From Agelaius tricolor (Eukaryota > Chordata > Aves > Passeriformes > Icteridae): 64,000 bases of DNA. The notes below the pieces were generated by a model. That model searched no databases. It saw only the letters and a program-made list of their open reading frames with translations, and was not told where the DNA came from. The stretch is taken from positions 6,338,001 to 6,402,000 of the forward strand of contig JALJCS010000034.1 in the NCBI GenBank assembly GCA_023055355.1, in the 5' to 3' direction. The translations under genes and the position numbers were made by a program. This document shows positions 22,863 through 34,234 of this stretch, in pieces (the stretch's first letter is position 1; each line of letters opens with the position of its first letter).

Positions 22863-23709
22863 GTAATTCTCTTCAATTTTTGACTAGAAAACCATGCCTG
22901 TCCAAACAGTTTCCAAATTAACTTCAGCCTTCTGCTATGTAGTGGTAAAATGCTACAGCAAAGTGCCAGTAATTTGCAGGTCTGCTGAATTGTCTTTACA
23001 GTTGAAAGCAAACCCAAGTTTTGCCAGACTTGCAAAAAACCAGACTTGACCAAAACCACTGAATGAATATTTTTTTGTAACGTTTTGGAGATGGTTCAAG
23101 TTTTCCAATGTTTTCTTGTTCTGTGAGTTTATTTCATAACAACTGCAAACCCTTACCCAGAGGGGAAGGGCGTATCTGTCAGAGATGAGATGATGAGGAG
23201 TCATTTTAAAATAGTTTTATGTTAAGGTTCTGTTGGCCTTGTAGTTTGTTAGAACAATAGTTAGAATGAAATTGCCTAAACACTGAGTGGTGAGGAAAAG
23301 GGGCTTCATCTGTGCACCAAGAGGGGCAAGCAGCTGCATGGACAAATGGAGCATGTCTGCACAAAAGCAAGGTGAGAAAGGTGGAAAAGGTTGTTGAGAA
23401 TAAGAGCAAGAAATAAAGGTAGAATTTAGAGTACAGATTAGAATGGACCAAGAAAACCAGCAAACATGAAGAGGGCAGTGAGAAATAGCAAACTGCAAGG
23501 GAGAATATTTCCTTTTTTGTTGTTGGTATGGACTTGACAATGGTTTGATGAGATTTTTCATGCCCAGCATGCACATGCCCCACCTGAGACAGGTGTGTGG
23601 GTACTTGAGTATCAGTTCTGGCTTATTTTCTCTTCATGAAATGCATCTGTCTCTCAGGATGGTATCTGTTGCCCTGCTTTGCATTTACAATTTGCTTTCT
23701 CTAATTCAG
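22863..23709 (+). other. LARP1B: LARP1B intron 11
   Basis: An 847-bp intron. It is purine-rich from about 23280 to 23510, which gives long antisense open frames (23206-23583) without family resemblance. A TGTTAAGG / TTAGAACAATAG stretch near 23220 faintly recalls LTR ends, but I cannot define an element. Confidence 0.7.
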
Positions 23710-23830
23710 CAAGAGATTGAGAACTTTAAGAAGCTGAACCTCATTAATAAGGATGAATTTGTTAGTCTTGCACCAGAAACTGATGATCCAACCGAAGAAG
23801 TTCCTCCAAGACCTCCAGGGTTACAGAAAG
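23710..23830 (+). CDS. LARP1B: LARP1B coding exon 12 (aa 613-652)
   Basis: The exon encodes QEIENFKKLNLINKDEFVSL followed by an acidic/proline-rich tail, EEVPPRPPGLQK. ATTCAG acceptor, GTAAGT donor, one base carried over. Confidence 0.94.
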
Positions 23831-24351
23831 GTAAGTATGAAAGTATTTGTTTTTCAGAATCTCTGTAATAAAGAGCAACTCTGTAGGAGTTTTGTCTCTT
23901 TCTGCCTGTGCAGTATTTTAATTTTGGTTCAGTCAGCAGTCTGAGGGGGCTTTTTCTTTGCTAATTTTTCAAATTGCCAACTGTTCATGGGTAGTGTGGC
24001 TTCAGTTGAATGACAAGAAGCTGGTGCTTGTTCTGCTTTGTTGTCACTCTCCACCAGCACCAGGTGCTCTTTGTTTGACTTGGAATTTACAACGTGTAAA
24101 GTTAAACCGAAGCTGTGAAACATTTTATAGAAACCAGCATTTTTTATGGGATACAGGGATGGAAGGAAATGAGATTAGAAGAATTTACTACTTGTGTCAT
24201 ACCATTACTGAGCAGTCACAACATCCAAATCTCTCTGGTGGTATTTCTGATCCAGTGATACTATTAACATTTACTGGGTTACATGCTAATAGCATCTGTA
24301 AAGTAGCTCAGTAAAACCACCTCACTTTCTCCTTCCTGCCTCCATATTTAG

Positions 24352-24557
24352 CAGAGGAGCTGGCCTGTAATTTCCCAAGTGCTGAAGCACTTCCCACAGC
24401 AGGAATGGCTCGATCACTGCCAACAGCAGTCCCAGATTCCCCCCGTTTCCACCCTGGCTTCATCCCACGAACACCTCGCACCCCAAGGCTCCAGGATCCC
24501 AACAAAACACCCAGGTTCTACCCTGTGGTTAAAGAAGCAAGATCCTTTGATGTAAAG
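24352..24557 (+). CDS. LARP1B: LARP1B coding exon 13 (aa 653-721)
   Basis: The exon encodes ARSLPTAVPDSPRFHPG, then PRTPRTPRLQDPNKTPRFYP and VVKEARSFDVK. It is a Thr-Pro/Arg-rich segment conserved between LARP1 and LARP1B with several TP sites. TTTAG acceptor, GTAAAT donor, phase 0 end. Confidence 0.94.
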
Positions 24558-24946
24558 GTAAATGGAAAAACATATTTAAAAATACAACCAAAACAGAAAA
24601 AGCCTATAAAACTCATGTTCATGTGTGCATTTAACAAGAATTAAAAGGCAAAAAGTTAAATGCTTGTACTCCTGTTGCTTAACTCCAAAATATTTATCAT
24701 ATTCACTTATTTATTTCTATTAAATGCTTTTTGAGTCTTCTTCCTTGGAAGTCCTTACTGAAAGAAGTGTAGTGCTTAAGACTTTTGATTAGTTACATAA
24801 GACTAATCTTCAGGTTATGAAACTGTGGTCTTGTGACTTTGTAACTTGTTAGATAACAGAATAGAAAACGATTAGATCTCTGTTTTAAAAGGGAGACAAT
24901 GAGTGGAGTCCAAGTAGGGAAATAAATCCTTCATTTACTTTCTTAG

Positions 24947-25053
24947 GCTCCAAGAAAAAGAAAAACTCGCCACAGTACAAATCCTCCCTTGGAATGCCAT
25001 GTTGGTTGGGTGATGGATTCCAGAGACCACAGGCCAAGAGCTTCCTCTGTGAG
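24947..25053 (+). CDS. LARP1B: LARP1B coding exon 14 (aa 722-757)
   Basis: The exon encodes APRKRKTRHSTNPPLECHVG then WVMDSRDHRPRASSV. PRKRKTRH is a conserved basic patch of the family. TTCTTAG acceptor, AG|GTAGAT donor. Confidence 0.94.
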
Positions 25054-25525
25054 GTAGATGCTGTTGCTGTTACTCAAAATTTATTTGCAGGTAGTTCTCA
25101 CTACTAATGGAGAAGCAGGCTATAACAGGCAATTTGTCAATACAATAGAAGCAAGAAAAGAATGATCAAGAAAGACAAAAATATGGAATACAGAGCTGTG
25201 TGGAAACAAGCTAGGCAGATTGGTGTTCACAGTGTTGTCTGATCCACGACACAGCAGCAGTAATGTTACTTGAGGCACTGACGTTCACTTCAGCGGTCAT
25301 TTAAAATCAAGCAGGACAGTAATGTTTAATTATTGTCCAAAGCTGTTTTATTTTTGACATATTGGCCCAAAATCTGATCTTCCTGAGGTGCACCCAAACC
25401 CAGGTGCACTGCAGCAGTCCCCAGGTGACTGTACTTCAGCTCTTGTGTGGGTCAGGGTGGGTGAGAACTGACTCTGCAGAAAAGCTCTGTTTACAGGGCA
25501 CAAACATGTTGGGTTTTTTCTCCAG

Positions 25526-25683
25526 CAGTTCCAATGCCTCACCTTCAGAAGGAGCTCCACTGGCAGGTTATGGCTGTACTCCAAATTCTCTTCCCAAATT
25601 CCAGCACCCATCTCACGAACTGTTAAAGGAAAATGGCTTTACTCAGCAGGTGTACCACAAATACCGGCGGAGGTGTTTAACAG
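25526..25683 (+). CDS. LARP1B: LARP1B coding exon 15, start of DM15 (aa 757-810)
   Basis: The exon encodes NASPSEGAPLAGYGCTPNSL then PKFQHPSHELLKENGFTQQV and YHKYRRRCL, the first helices of the DM15 region. The acceptor is a tandem CAGCAG at 25523-25528. Use of the first AG is annotated; use of the second removes one serine codon. Confidence 0.95.
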
Positions 25684-25989
25684 GTAAGCTGCTCCATGCA
25701 CTTCCTAAAACTTCTTGAAGTTTCCAGGTGTTGTCTAAAACCAGTCTTCTTCCCATTGTTCCTCATCCTTAATTTTTCTTGGGAAAGGCAAGGAAAATTT
25801 ATTTGGTGCCTCTGTTTTAGGAACCCTGCTTTCCATTTAACTTTACATTCCCTGACAAAAAAATCACCCTCAAATCTGAAGTTACCAGAAAATCTGGTGT
25901 GTTTTTTTACTAAAGACAAGACACTTTAAAATATTCTGGTGAAAAATTAAAATAGTGGTTTTCTTCTTCCCTTTCCTTTTTTCTTCCAG

Positions 25990-26134
25990 AGAGGAAACGG
26001 TTGGGAATTGGCCAGTCCCAAGAAATGAACACACTTTTTCGTTTCTGGTCCTTTTTTTTGAGAGATCACTTCAACAAGAAAATGTATGAAGAATTCAAAC
26101 AGCTTGCTCTAGAAGATGCAAAAGAACACTACAG
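25990..26134 (+). CDS. LARP1B: LARP1B coding exon 16, DM15 (aa 810-858)
   Basis: The exon encodes [20 protein letters not shown] then [20 protein letters not shown]. This is nearly invariant across LARP1 proteins and belongs to the DM15 helical repeats that contact the m7G cap and first nucleotides of TOP mRNAs. Confidence 0.96.
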
Positions 26135-26624
26135 GTATTCTTTCCTGAGGCCTTACCATTCCTTTCAATGACTGTGAGGTTTACATACATCTGCAGTGAA
26201 CATTTCAGTACTGCATCTGACTTTTTGTAAATCTTTAACATAGCAGTGTGTATAAGTTATTTTAATAGCAAAAATCAGTATATAATTGTGCTGTGCAGAT
26301 GAATAGCTGACTGTGCAGCATTTCCTGACCTGTAATCAGTTCTGAATTCTACAAAATCCTGTAACTTGTTGACCATGACGAGTCAGTTTTGTACTAACAC
26401 TCCTCAGATTCTTCCTTCTGTAGGTGAAGACGTTCTTAAACCTCATTTTACTTGTTCAAACTGGTTCTTGCCTTACAAAAATACCAGAAAAACAACCACA
26501 AAGGAAATTGTGACTCCCCTTTAGTTCTTGGATAGAATTCCCTTCCTTCCACCCAGTCCCCCACCTCTGTTTCTCTGAGCCAAAGAGACAAGGTGGATTT
26601 TTGTACCTCTCTGTTCTGTTCCAG

Positions 26625-26734
26625 GTACGGCTTGGAATGCTTGTTCAGATTTTACAGCTATGGCCTGGAAAAGAAATTCAGGAAAGAAATATTCGAGGAT
26701 TTCCAACAAGAAACAAAGAGGGACTATGAAGCTG
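26625..26734 (+). CDS. LARP1B: LARP1B coding exon 17, DM15 (aa 858-895)
   Basis: The exon encodes YGLECLFRFYSYGLEKKFRK then an acidic helix (EIFEDFQQETKRDYEAG). The FYSYGLEKKF segment corresponds to the part of LARP1 DM15 containing the cap-stacking tyrosine, and the tyrosines are retained. GTTCCAG acceptor. Confidence 0.96.
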
Positions 26735-26951
26735 GTAATTATCACAGGCCTGTCACTGCTCACACTCTGGCAACATTAGTTGAAGATAATCCCAGTTCCT
26801 TGGCACTGACCTGTTAACTAACCAAGAACAGCTTTTATTCATATTCTTTTCATCTTCAGTTCTCTTAAAAATTTAGTTACCAGTGAATAATTAAGTTTAT
26901 AATTAAATTTGACCTTTGTAAAGCAGTAAAATTATCTTTTTCTGTTACTAG

Positions 26952-27079
26952 GTCAGCTGTATGGACTGGAAAAATTTTGGGCTTACCTAAAATACTCTCA
27001 GCACAAGACTCCAGCTGTTGACCCTAAACTGCAAGAATACCTGAGTAAATTTAAGAGACTGGAGGACTTCAGGGTGGAT
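26952..27079 (+). CDS. LARP1B: LARP1B coding exon 18, end of DM15 (aa 895-937)
   Basis: The exon encodes QLYGLEKFWAYLKYSQHKTP then LQEYLSKFKRLEDFRVD, the last DM15 repeat. ACTAG acceptor, GTAAGT donor, phase 0 end. Confidence 0.96.
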
Positions 27080-27285
27080 GTAAGTTTCAATGCCTATTTT
27101 ACATAATATTTGGTATACTAATATTTTCACTGCAAGATAATCTGAGAGCAGTGCTTGATTTCATGAAATGGCAGCGTGATAAATTTGAAGAGCCTGATCC
27201 TTTCAGCCCTACAAGTCTCTGGAGAGGTAAAAAATACCTGGCTTTATGGCAAAACACCTAACAGGCTGCCCATGTTTCTTTTCAG

Positions 27286-27480
27286 CCTCCTCTGGGTGAA
27301 GAATCTGGCAGGAGGAGAACAGGTGAGGATTCAGGACACCACAGACATCAGCCCAACTCTTCTAAAACCCTTCCCACCACCAAACCCGCTGCCTGTCAGT
27401 CCAGGGCACTGGGAAGTGTTTCCTCTGGGAATACTGTGCAAGCCACAAAATCTATAGAAAGTGATGTACCAGAAAAATAA
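27286..27480 (+). CDS. LARP1B: LARP1B terminal coding exon 19 (aa 938-1001 and stop)
   Basis: The exon opens with PPLGEESGRRRTGEDSGHHR and runs through a Ser/Thr/Pro-rich, presumably disordered tail to TAA at 27478-27480. Only the first residues align with relatives, and the tail is poorly conserved, as in other LARP1B proteins. TTCAG acceptor. Confidence 0.9.
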   Translation, partial: PPLGEESGRRRTGEDSGHHRHQPNSSKTLPTTKPAACQSRALGSVSSGNTVQATKSIESDVPEK

Positions 27481-29150
27481 GACTTTGGATGAGCTTGTGC
27501 CCTCGAGAATCAACTTTGGCATCACTCCCCTAATCTGGAGATCTTCAAGGCGAGGCAGTCTCTACTGCGTGATTAAAAATGTATGGGAAGACAAAGGATG
27601 GGATGCTCTTTTTTACAGGATATAGTTCCAAAACACTTGCCCTAGGAGAGTTGCTCTTGGTTATGGGATCATTGGAAGGATGCTAGGGAAGATTCTTTGG
27701 CTTCAGTATTGCTTTCCTCAAGCTTTTGTTTACAAAGAACTGCATTCCTTGCATATGCAAAAAATACTTCGAGGGATGCCTTACATTTCAGCTCAGATTT
27801 CTTAAAAAAAAGGTATGATGTATACCCATGTTATTTACTGTGCTTTCCTTACCCATATTTCCCTGTTATTTGTATTTTACCAAAGCAAAAAAAAGATTAC
27901 ATTATATGTAGAATATTAAATGGAAAGGAAGGATCTATGTGACAGGTTTGCTTTCAAGGCTAACTATAAAAAGTATGTTTTTCTGCAGAAGCACATTGGA
28001 GAACATGCAGCTGTATATGAAACTGCATTTCTGGATTCTATTTAAAGATAGAGTTTCTATTTTTTTCAGGGTCTCCATAGTTAGTATTTTATTAAGTATG
28101 GAGTTTGAGTGGACATAACTGGGATAGTTTTGCAGGTATTTCCTTCAGTGCTGGTTCTTTAATAACTCAAGCGACAGAAAAGTACAGGGGAAAATTGAGC
28201 TTTTGATTTCGTAGTGTCTTAAATTAACATTCAGTATCTACAGTTTGTGCAGATTGTTAAAATAGCCAACTATTCATACTCTGGGCTTGAGAGGTGTCTT
28301 CATTTGAATTCTCTTATGATTATGAAGTCTAGCAGGAGAGGCATAATTTTGAATTTTATTTTTTCTCCATACTTCGAGTAATAATTAGTTTGGAGGGAAA
28401 GGAAGTATTCCTTGTAAATTTTAATTTTAATTTGCTTTGTTTTGCAATATCTGAATGAAGTTCTGCTTAAATTGTGCTCGCTAAGCCTAAGTGATTTCAA
28501 ACAGGTCTAAAGACAATTTCACTGAATGTAAGTTACTCAAATACAAATCCATTTTTGTAGCTGAAAGAGGGGGATGTTTATAACCTATCATGTCTTATTG
28601 ACTTCACTACTTTGTTTTTAAAGACTCAAGAAGAACCAAGTGAATAACTTCTCTTCTGGAGTAGGTGAGAGGAATTCCAGCTTTTGGTTAGTTAACTGCA
28701 GAATTACTTCAGTTAATTAAAAAAAAAAAAGTTACTAAGTGATGTCTAGCACAGATGCCTTAAACTGACTGCACAGCCATAGATGGAGCTTTAAACTAAC
28801 AGCTCTCAGAGGTTATAATGAATCTGTTAATTTTTCAATCATTGTGCTGTGAATCTCACTGAAACAAATGATGGATGTTTGCATTGAAAGGAGTGGATGG
28901 TAGCGGTGACTTTCCCCACAGTTTCTACCATTTCAGCACAAAATCCAGCCTTTTGTCAGTGGCCTGTTCTAAATGAATTTAAATGAACACATACCAAGAT
29001 TTGAAGTAAATATCCTATAAATATGCTGAAGTGACACATCTCAATCCTGTGTTGATCCATGCCTTTTGCTACCCATGAAAATGCGAATGTAAATTTGGAT
29101 TGAAATTGTATATACGAGTAATAAATTTAAGATATTTCAATTTTTCATTG
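27481..29150 (+). other. LARP1B: LARP1B 3' UTR (end approximate)
   Basis: AT-rich sequence directly after the stop codon, with no further coding frame. The first good AATAAA is at 29120-29125, with a GT-rich element at about 29170-29200. Weaker ATTAAA hexamers occur earlier, for example near 27572. Further AATAAA hexamers at 30516, 30577 and 30859 could support longer 3' UTRs. Confidence 0.55.
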
Positions 29151-29200
29151 GAAAATGTGCAGATTAAGCTTTTAGTGTGTGTAATTTTGTGATATCTTGA
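29120..29200 (+). terminator. LARP1B: Candidate LARP1B poly(A) site
   Basis: AATAAA at 29120-29125, with a downstream T/G-rich element (TTAGTGTGTGTAATTTTGTG, about 29172-29191). The distances suit cleavage near 29145, though the downstream element is slightly far. Confidence 0.5.
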
Positions 29201-32200
29201 AAAAATTTTATAAAAACAACAAAAAACCCAACAGTGTTGTATATCACGTTTTTCCCCCCCCCTCCAAAAGTGTGAAGAAAAACAATTTGAAAGAGTGGAA
29301 GGCTGTAGATTTGCATGGGAATTGCTGCTGCACTGAGGTGTTGCCTGGTAAAGGCAGAAGTGCTTCTTGGAATGCAAGCCAGCTGTCTTCAAAAGAATCC
29401 AGAGAAGAATATTGATTTATTTTTGTCATATGATTGGGTATTTGTCAAAAAAACAGCAGGTGAATGATAAACATGGGGCAAGGCGAGTGAATATTTCACC
29501 TGCTGGCCTCTAGAGCTGCTCAGTGTCCCTTTAGTGAGCTGGACAAAAACACCCCCCCAGTGCATCCACAGCTCTGGCTGCCTCTCAGGAATGCCCCTTT
29601 CACTTCCTGCAGGCTTGAATCTTCCTTCTCTTCCCTTGCAGATAGTGGAAAAAACAATCCTTGCATTGCTGATGGTTTCACTGTCTGGTTCAGGAACTGA
29701 TGGAGTTTGTGTATCCAGCATCCCTTCCAATGCCTTTTAGGTCCATTTATTCCAACCTTAATTATGTCTTAAGACAGTGATCTGTAACTGACCCCTTTGC
29801 AAGCCTTGGACCTCGTCTAAAAATTCTCCCATGTGCTTGCTGAAGAATTTTTAGGTTTGTCTTTATTTCTTCTGTTAACAAATAACCATACAAACACTTC
29901 AAAATGTTTACATTTCAAAAACGTTTCAAAACTGTTACCCTGCCTAAAACCAGATTTTTGTAATGCTCAAAACACTGGATTCTAAACAGCTTTTTAAAAT
30001 GGAAGATTCAAGCTGGCTCTTGTTCCTGTTGGAGAGCAGATCATGTTTTCCTACACTGAGCAGCAGTAGCCTGTCTGTGTTTTAACAGGGATTTGGATTT
30101 CTGTGGCAGATAAAGCATTAGAATGGATGGAAAGGAGTTTTTATTCATGGCAGCCTCCACGCTGCAGCCTTTGCTTCAGGCACTGCTGAGGTGACAAATG
30201 ACATTCCCTGGGAGAGGACACTTCAGAGTAGCCAAGGATCTGACAAATCCCACAGCTACACCAGGCTTGATCTGTCACCTCGAGAGCTTTCTTCTCTGCT
30301 GCCTTCAGCCTCTGTGCTTTTGGGATTTCAGGTAAGCCACCCCTCATCTGGCACACAGGTTGTGTCAAAGCAAGCTTAAACCCAAGCTGTGAGCACCTGT
30401 TAAGAAACATTCACCTTTAACCATCCATTAAAAGCCAGGAGAAGGATTTGCTTTCCATCTGTAAGCCAGCCTGCAAGGCCAGAGTTACATTATTGCTGCT
30501 GTTTACGGTGAAAGGAATAAACAGCCAAATCTCTTGTACTATTCCATACACAGGAATAGTACCTCCTCCTAGAGGAAATAAAACCCCACAAACTCTTACT
30601 GTGCTGTCAAACAGAATTTTGTCAGAGACTCAAACAAAGCCTATGAAAGGTTTAACCGCTCCCTGCCCTTTACAGCAAAAACAGTAAAATCAAACTGATT
30701 CTGTAGGAAGAAAAAAAAAAGTTAGAAAATAGCTCAGCATTGAGAAATTTAAAGTGCAACAACATCCATAGCAGAGTGCCAAACTGATTTTATATGCTGT
30801 GTCCAACTCAGAATAATAGAAAATTTAAGCCTTAATCAAGGAAAAGTAGATCTAGCTCAATAAAAAGATACAAACAAGTAAAAGCATGTGAGATAATTCT
30901 GTGGTCCTTACTGGAAATTCAAAATGTTCAGATCAAGTAACAACATGATATTTTTTTCTCTTTAAAACAAGGAGGTTTGAAAATATATCTACTGCCAAAA
31001 TAAAGCATTTTTGGGAAGTGGTGTACAAAATGAGGCAGAAGTGTCAAAACAAATGATGACTAAAACTAATTTAACACCAAGTCTAGCCTTGGAAAACAAG
31101 TAATATATTAAATTGGAAATATATTTTGTTTCTGAAAATGAGACATTCTTCCATCAAGACCCTCATGTTGCTTAAACAAAATTTACCACAGTATCAATGT
31201 GCCTGTCATTTTACCCAACAGTGAATTCTGACCAAGAGATTGACACAAATGTTCCAAGGTTGAACGCCTCCATCAAATTTTTATAATTGCACTGAAGTTT
31301 GGATGGATCTGATGTTATGCTAAATTATGCTCTGTGACAATTTTTTATAAATATGAAAGCTACAGTGCTCTTGAAAGCACTTTTTTTAGGTTGTCAGCTT
31401 TAGATCACAAGTAACTTTGTATGTAGGATGGATGAGGTTAGTTTAAATCCACTGGACATTAAGTCTATGCAATGTTCTGCTGTCATGGGACAAGTTTTGT
31501 ATTCTTTAGAGTTACCGTTAAGGTGCTTCAAAGCAAAACTCACCCTGTACCCATCTTGTTGTTCAGCTAATCCTGAAAGTTAAATTTTAAACATTGTCCT
31601 CCTAAAGCAATTTTAAAACCCCAGCAGCAGAACTACATGCAATTTCACTGTGATTAAGTTTCACTGCCTTTCTGATAGCAAGGGAAAGGAAAAGACTGCA
31701 CTTGGGCTACTAAGCCAGAGCAGATACAAAACTACTCTGCCTTCAAAAGTTACCTTTCTTGCACCAGTAGGAAATTAGATACAAGCATGATACAAGCATG
31801 AGGAGCAGCTAATGCTACAGCTGCACTGAGTGAAGAGCAGAGAAACTCAGAGCAAGGGTCAGGAACTTCCAGCTATGGCTCTGTACAGCAGAAGCTGTAA
31901 CACATACATGTATTTTCATGTGGAAGCCTGGGGACAAACACTTATCTGATTGTCCTAAGGGATGGTTGGGCAAGCTGCCTTTTCTTGCTCCACAGCTAGA
32001 CAAGCTGGGTGCCATGATGAGCTGCAACAGCTGTGCAATAGCTAAAAGTGAAAGGCATACTGTAAATGTACTGTAAAACCTTTTATAGTGAGACTTACCT
32101 AAAAGAAAAAAATTCCCTAGCGAAGCATCCAGATATAGAACTGGTGTTTAATTACTCCCAGCCCCTGTCCTATGCAAGGAAGCTTTTATTTATCCTGTTG

Positions 32201-32999
32201 GTTCCCACTGCTCCATCTAAACCACATATTTCTGGGGTTACTTACAGCAGCATGCCCAGCATTTCAGCAGAGTTAGATGATTAGCAGACACTCAATCCAA
32301 GCCTGGACACTGCTCAGCTTATAAGGACGTGACTCAAACAGAAGCCAGTGCTTACTGAATTCACACCTCCCAGGAGTGTCCAGCCTGCAAACACTTCTAT
32401 GGAGAAACAGCTCCATTTCTGTTACTTCTTCCATGCCAAAACAATTCTATTTCAAGGCTGGAGATGAAAGAAACAGAGTTCACCCTGCCTTCTAGGACAT
32501 GTGAGTTACACACGATTCCACAGAGGAGTTGTTGTTTACTTGTTTCATTTACATCAATATGAATCTCTTTCAGTCAAATAGGAATAAAAAAGTAGCCATC
32601 CCTGGAATTTCACAGTTTACAGAATGTATATATATAAACTGTTACTGTAGACTTAGCACAGGTGAAATCTGCAACCAGAGGTACAAACATAAGCCACGAG
32701 GCTGCTGTTCTTGTCCTGTTAATGCCATGGGACATATTCTTTACACTTATGTTGCACTCAGTTACTACAATGCTTTATCACTTTTTCCCCCACCACCATA
32801 AATTCACTGGCACAGGTTTAATCTCTTAAATACAGCTTACCTGGGTAAGTGTTTGAGATTCCTCAACAGCTGGGACTTGAAAGGGAAAATAACTCCACCA
32901 CGACAAAGAGCAGTGGCTGCTTCATCTATCAAAGACTTCTCCCCCTTTTTATTGCATCACATTCCAGCTCTCCTTAGCAGCTTCTACACAGAGTCTGAC
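29151..32999. other. Convergent intergenic region between LARP1B and PGRMC2
   Basis: About 3.8 kb, AT-rich. It holds spare poly(A) hexamers on both strands: AATAAA at 30516, 30577 and 30859 on +; TTTATT at 30140 and 32185, which read AATAAA on -. It also has a 10-bp hairpin at 30536-30562 and an A-run at 30710-30720. Either gene's 3' UTR may extend into it. Confidence 0.6.
30536..30562. repeat. Perfect 10-bp inverted repeat
   Basis: GTACTATTCC, 7-nt spacer, GGAATAGTAC. It could fold as a hairpin in a long 3' UTR of LARP1B, or in a read-through PGRMC2 transcript. Confidence 0.85.
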
Positions 33000-33022
33000 A
33001 GCACATGTGGTATTGTACATGC

Positions 33023-33028
33023 TTTATT
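33023..33028 (-). terminator. PGRMC2: Candidate PGRMC2 poly(A) signal
   Basis: TTTATT on +, hence AATAAA on -. It is the first canonical hexamer after the stop codon, about 1.1 kb downstream, with a U/G-rich stretch beyond the expected cleavage point. Confidence 0.5.
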
Positions 33029-33085
33029 AAAATGGTACTCGTATTTACAATATCTGCAGAACCAATCCCTCCCAAGTCTTGCATT

Positions 33086-33120
33086 CAGACAGACAGACAC
33101 ACACACAGACACACGCGCGC
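33086..33120. repeat. Compound (CAGA)n(CA)n(CG)n simple repeat
   Basis: AGACAGACAGACACACACAC grades into ACACGCGCGC. It is a compound microsatellite inside the presumed PGRMC2 3' UTR. Confidence 0.9.
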
Positions 33121-34136
33121 AACGCCCCTTCACTCTACGGGGGTGTGAAGGCTATGCTCCCAAAAGTTAGGCAGCTTCTGGAAGAGGAGGAAGGGAGACT
33201 TTTTTTTTTGTGTGTTTGTAATTCCTTAAAAAGAAGCATGGGAGTATGCATTTGGCCATCACAATGCTAATTTAAGTATATGTAGTATTAACATATGGCA
33301 GTAACACTGAGTGCTCCTCTTTTACATTCTATACACAGAATGACATCAAGGTTTTCCAGTCAACAGAACATTCCAATTCAGTCTCACTGCTGCTTGTAGT
33401 GACTATGAAACCGCAATTTGGGGGCTGTCCCTTAAAACAATTCAAGTCTATGGAAGCGAAATAAGGCACAATTAATATTTGATTTGATTTAGAGGATGGG
33501 AAAAAGGGGGAGAGGCAGGTTTCAGATAATAGTTGTTGTAGAAGAAACTTTTTTTACCCAATCCTTTTGAGAAAAGGATGAATTTTATCCCCATCCTAAT
33601 CTACGTGGACTTCTCTTAGAGAACTGAAGGATTCTGCCGGGCTTCTGACGCCCACATACAAAACAAAACTGGAAATTCACATTTTTAACACCGGCTTCAG
33701 TAGTCTCACCTACTGCTGCTGATGTGGATGAGTACAACTTTCTTTTAATGCTGAAGGAGAAGACACACACGAAACAAGATTCAAACCTTCCTCTGAGCTT
33801 GAAGTCTCATGTCTTTTAGAGAGCTTGTAAGGTACACTAGTTGAAGGCTTCAGCTTACTGATAAAAAGGAATAGCATTTTTGCCTTTAAATCCCTGGCCC
33901 CTCTTCACTAACGAAGCCTAACCAGACATTACAAATAAACTGCAACAAAAAATTTGGCAGCACAAAGAATGTCTAGTATTCAAATCTTCATTTGTGAGTA
34001 TATTATTTTCCTTGTACAAAACCTGTTGAATGTTTTTTCGCAGCAGATGAACTGTACCCAAAGATGCAGGACATTCTGTGATGGGGAATAAGAGGTTGCA
34101 GTTCCGAAGGCCCCTGACTTTGGTTGTTTACAAAGT

Positions 34137-34234
34137 TCATTCCTGTTTAGTGTGATCCTTGGTATCTTCCTCATCTGTGTATTCTGATGGTTCTTCCCCT
34201 GGTTTTAGGAGTCTACCTACGTAGTCATATTTTT
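34137..34234 (-). CDS. PGRMC2: PGRMC2 coding exon 3 (aa 163-194 and stop)
   Basis: The acceptor is CTTTCAG. The exon encodes KYDYVGRLLKPGEEPSEYTD then EEDTKDHTKQE and TGA (34139-34137). The acidic C-terminal tail is typical of PGRMC2. Confidence 0.96.

Larger units (their letters stand above)
23831..26951 (+). other. LARP1B: LARP1B introns 12-17
   Basis: Six short introns (521, 389, 472, 306, 490 and 217 bp) separate exons 12 to 18. All have GT-AG ends with pyrimidine tracts. I see no repeat or RNA gene in them. Confidence 0.75.
2832..27480 (+). other. LARP1B: LARP1B gene, coding span (19 coding exons, 1001 aa)
   Basis: La-related protein 1B is a cytoplasmic RNA-binding protein of the LARP1 family, whose members bind poly(A)-binding protein and the capped 5' ends of TOP mRNAs and tune their stability and translation. 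Joining the 19 exons listed separately gives 3006 nt with every phase consistent and GT-AG at every intron. Predicted domains are: a basic N-terminus (1-115); a lysine/acidic linker; an RG repeat (about 245-265); a La motif (about 313-400, with [19 protein letters not shown]); a PAM2-like motif (411-423); an acidic segment (about 498-545); and the DM15 region (about 785-935). LARP1B rather than LARP1 is supported by residues such as YYYGDGTGVQ and SLPDLDSEPWIEVKKRH, and by the neighbour PGRMC2. The ATG at 2832 is the only in-frame one in exon 1. The human reference protein is about 914 residues from memory, so this one is longer at its N-terminus. Confidence 0.95.
33000..34136 (-). other. PGRMC2: PGRMC2 3' UTR (end approximate)
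   Basis: The - strand sequence after the stop codon has no coding frame. The first AATAAA on this strand is TTTATT at 33023-33028 on the + strand, followed downstream by TGTG/CTGTGT-type sequence (about 33010-32980). An ATTAAA equivalent near 33744 could give a shorter form. A CAGA/CA/CG repeat (33086-33120) lies within it. Confidence 0.5.

Noticed and set aside
23206..23583. 125-codon antisense frame in LARP1B intron 11
   Set aside because: It arises from a purine-rich sense strand, which reads as Phe/Leu/Ser-rich protein in antisense. No family match.
2832..27480. LARP1 as the identity of the + strand gene
   Set aside because: LARP1-like N-terminal residues exist, but the YYYGDGTGVQ, DSEPW and PIPGPPP segments are of LARP1B type, and the neighbour is PGRMC2.
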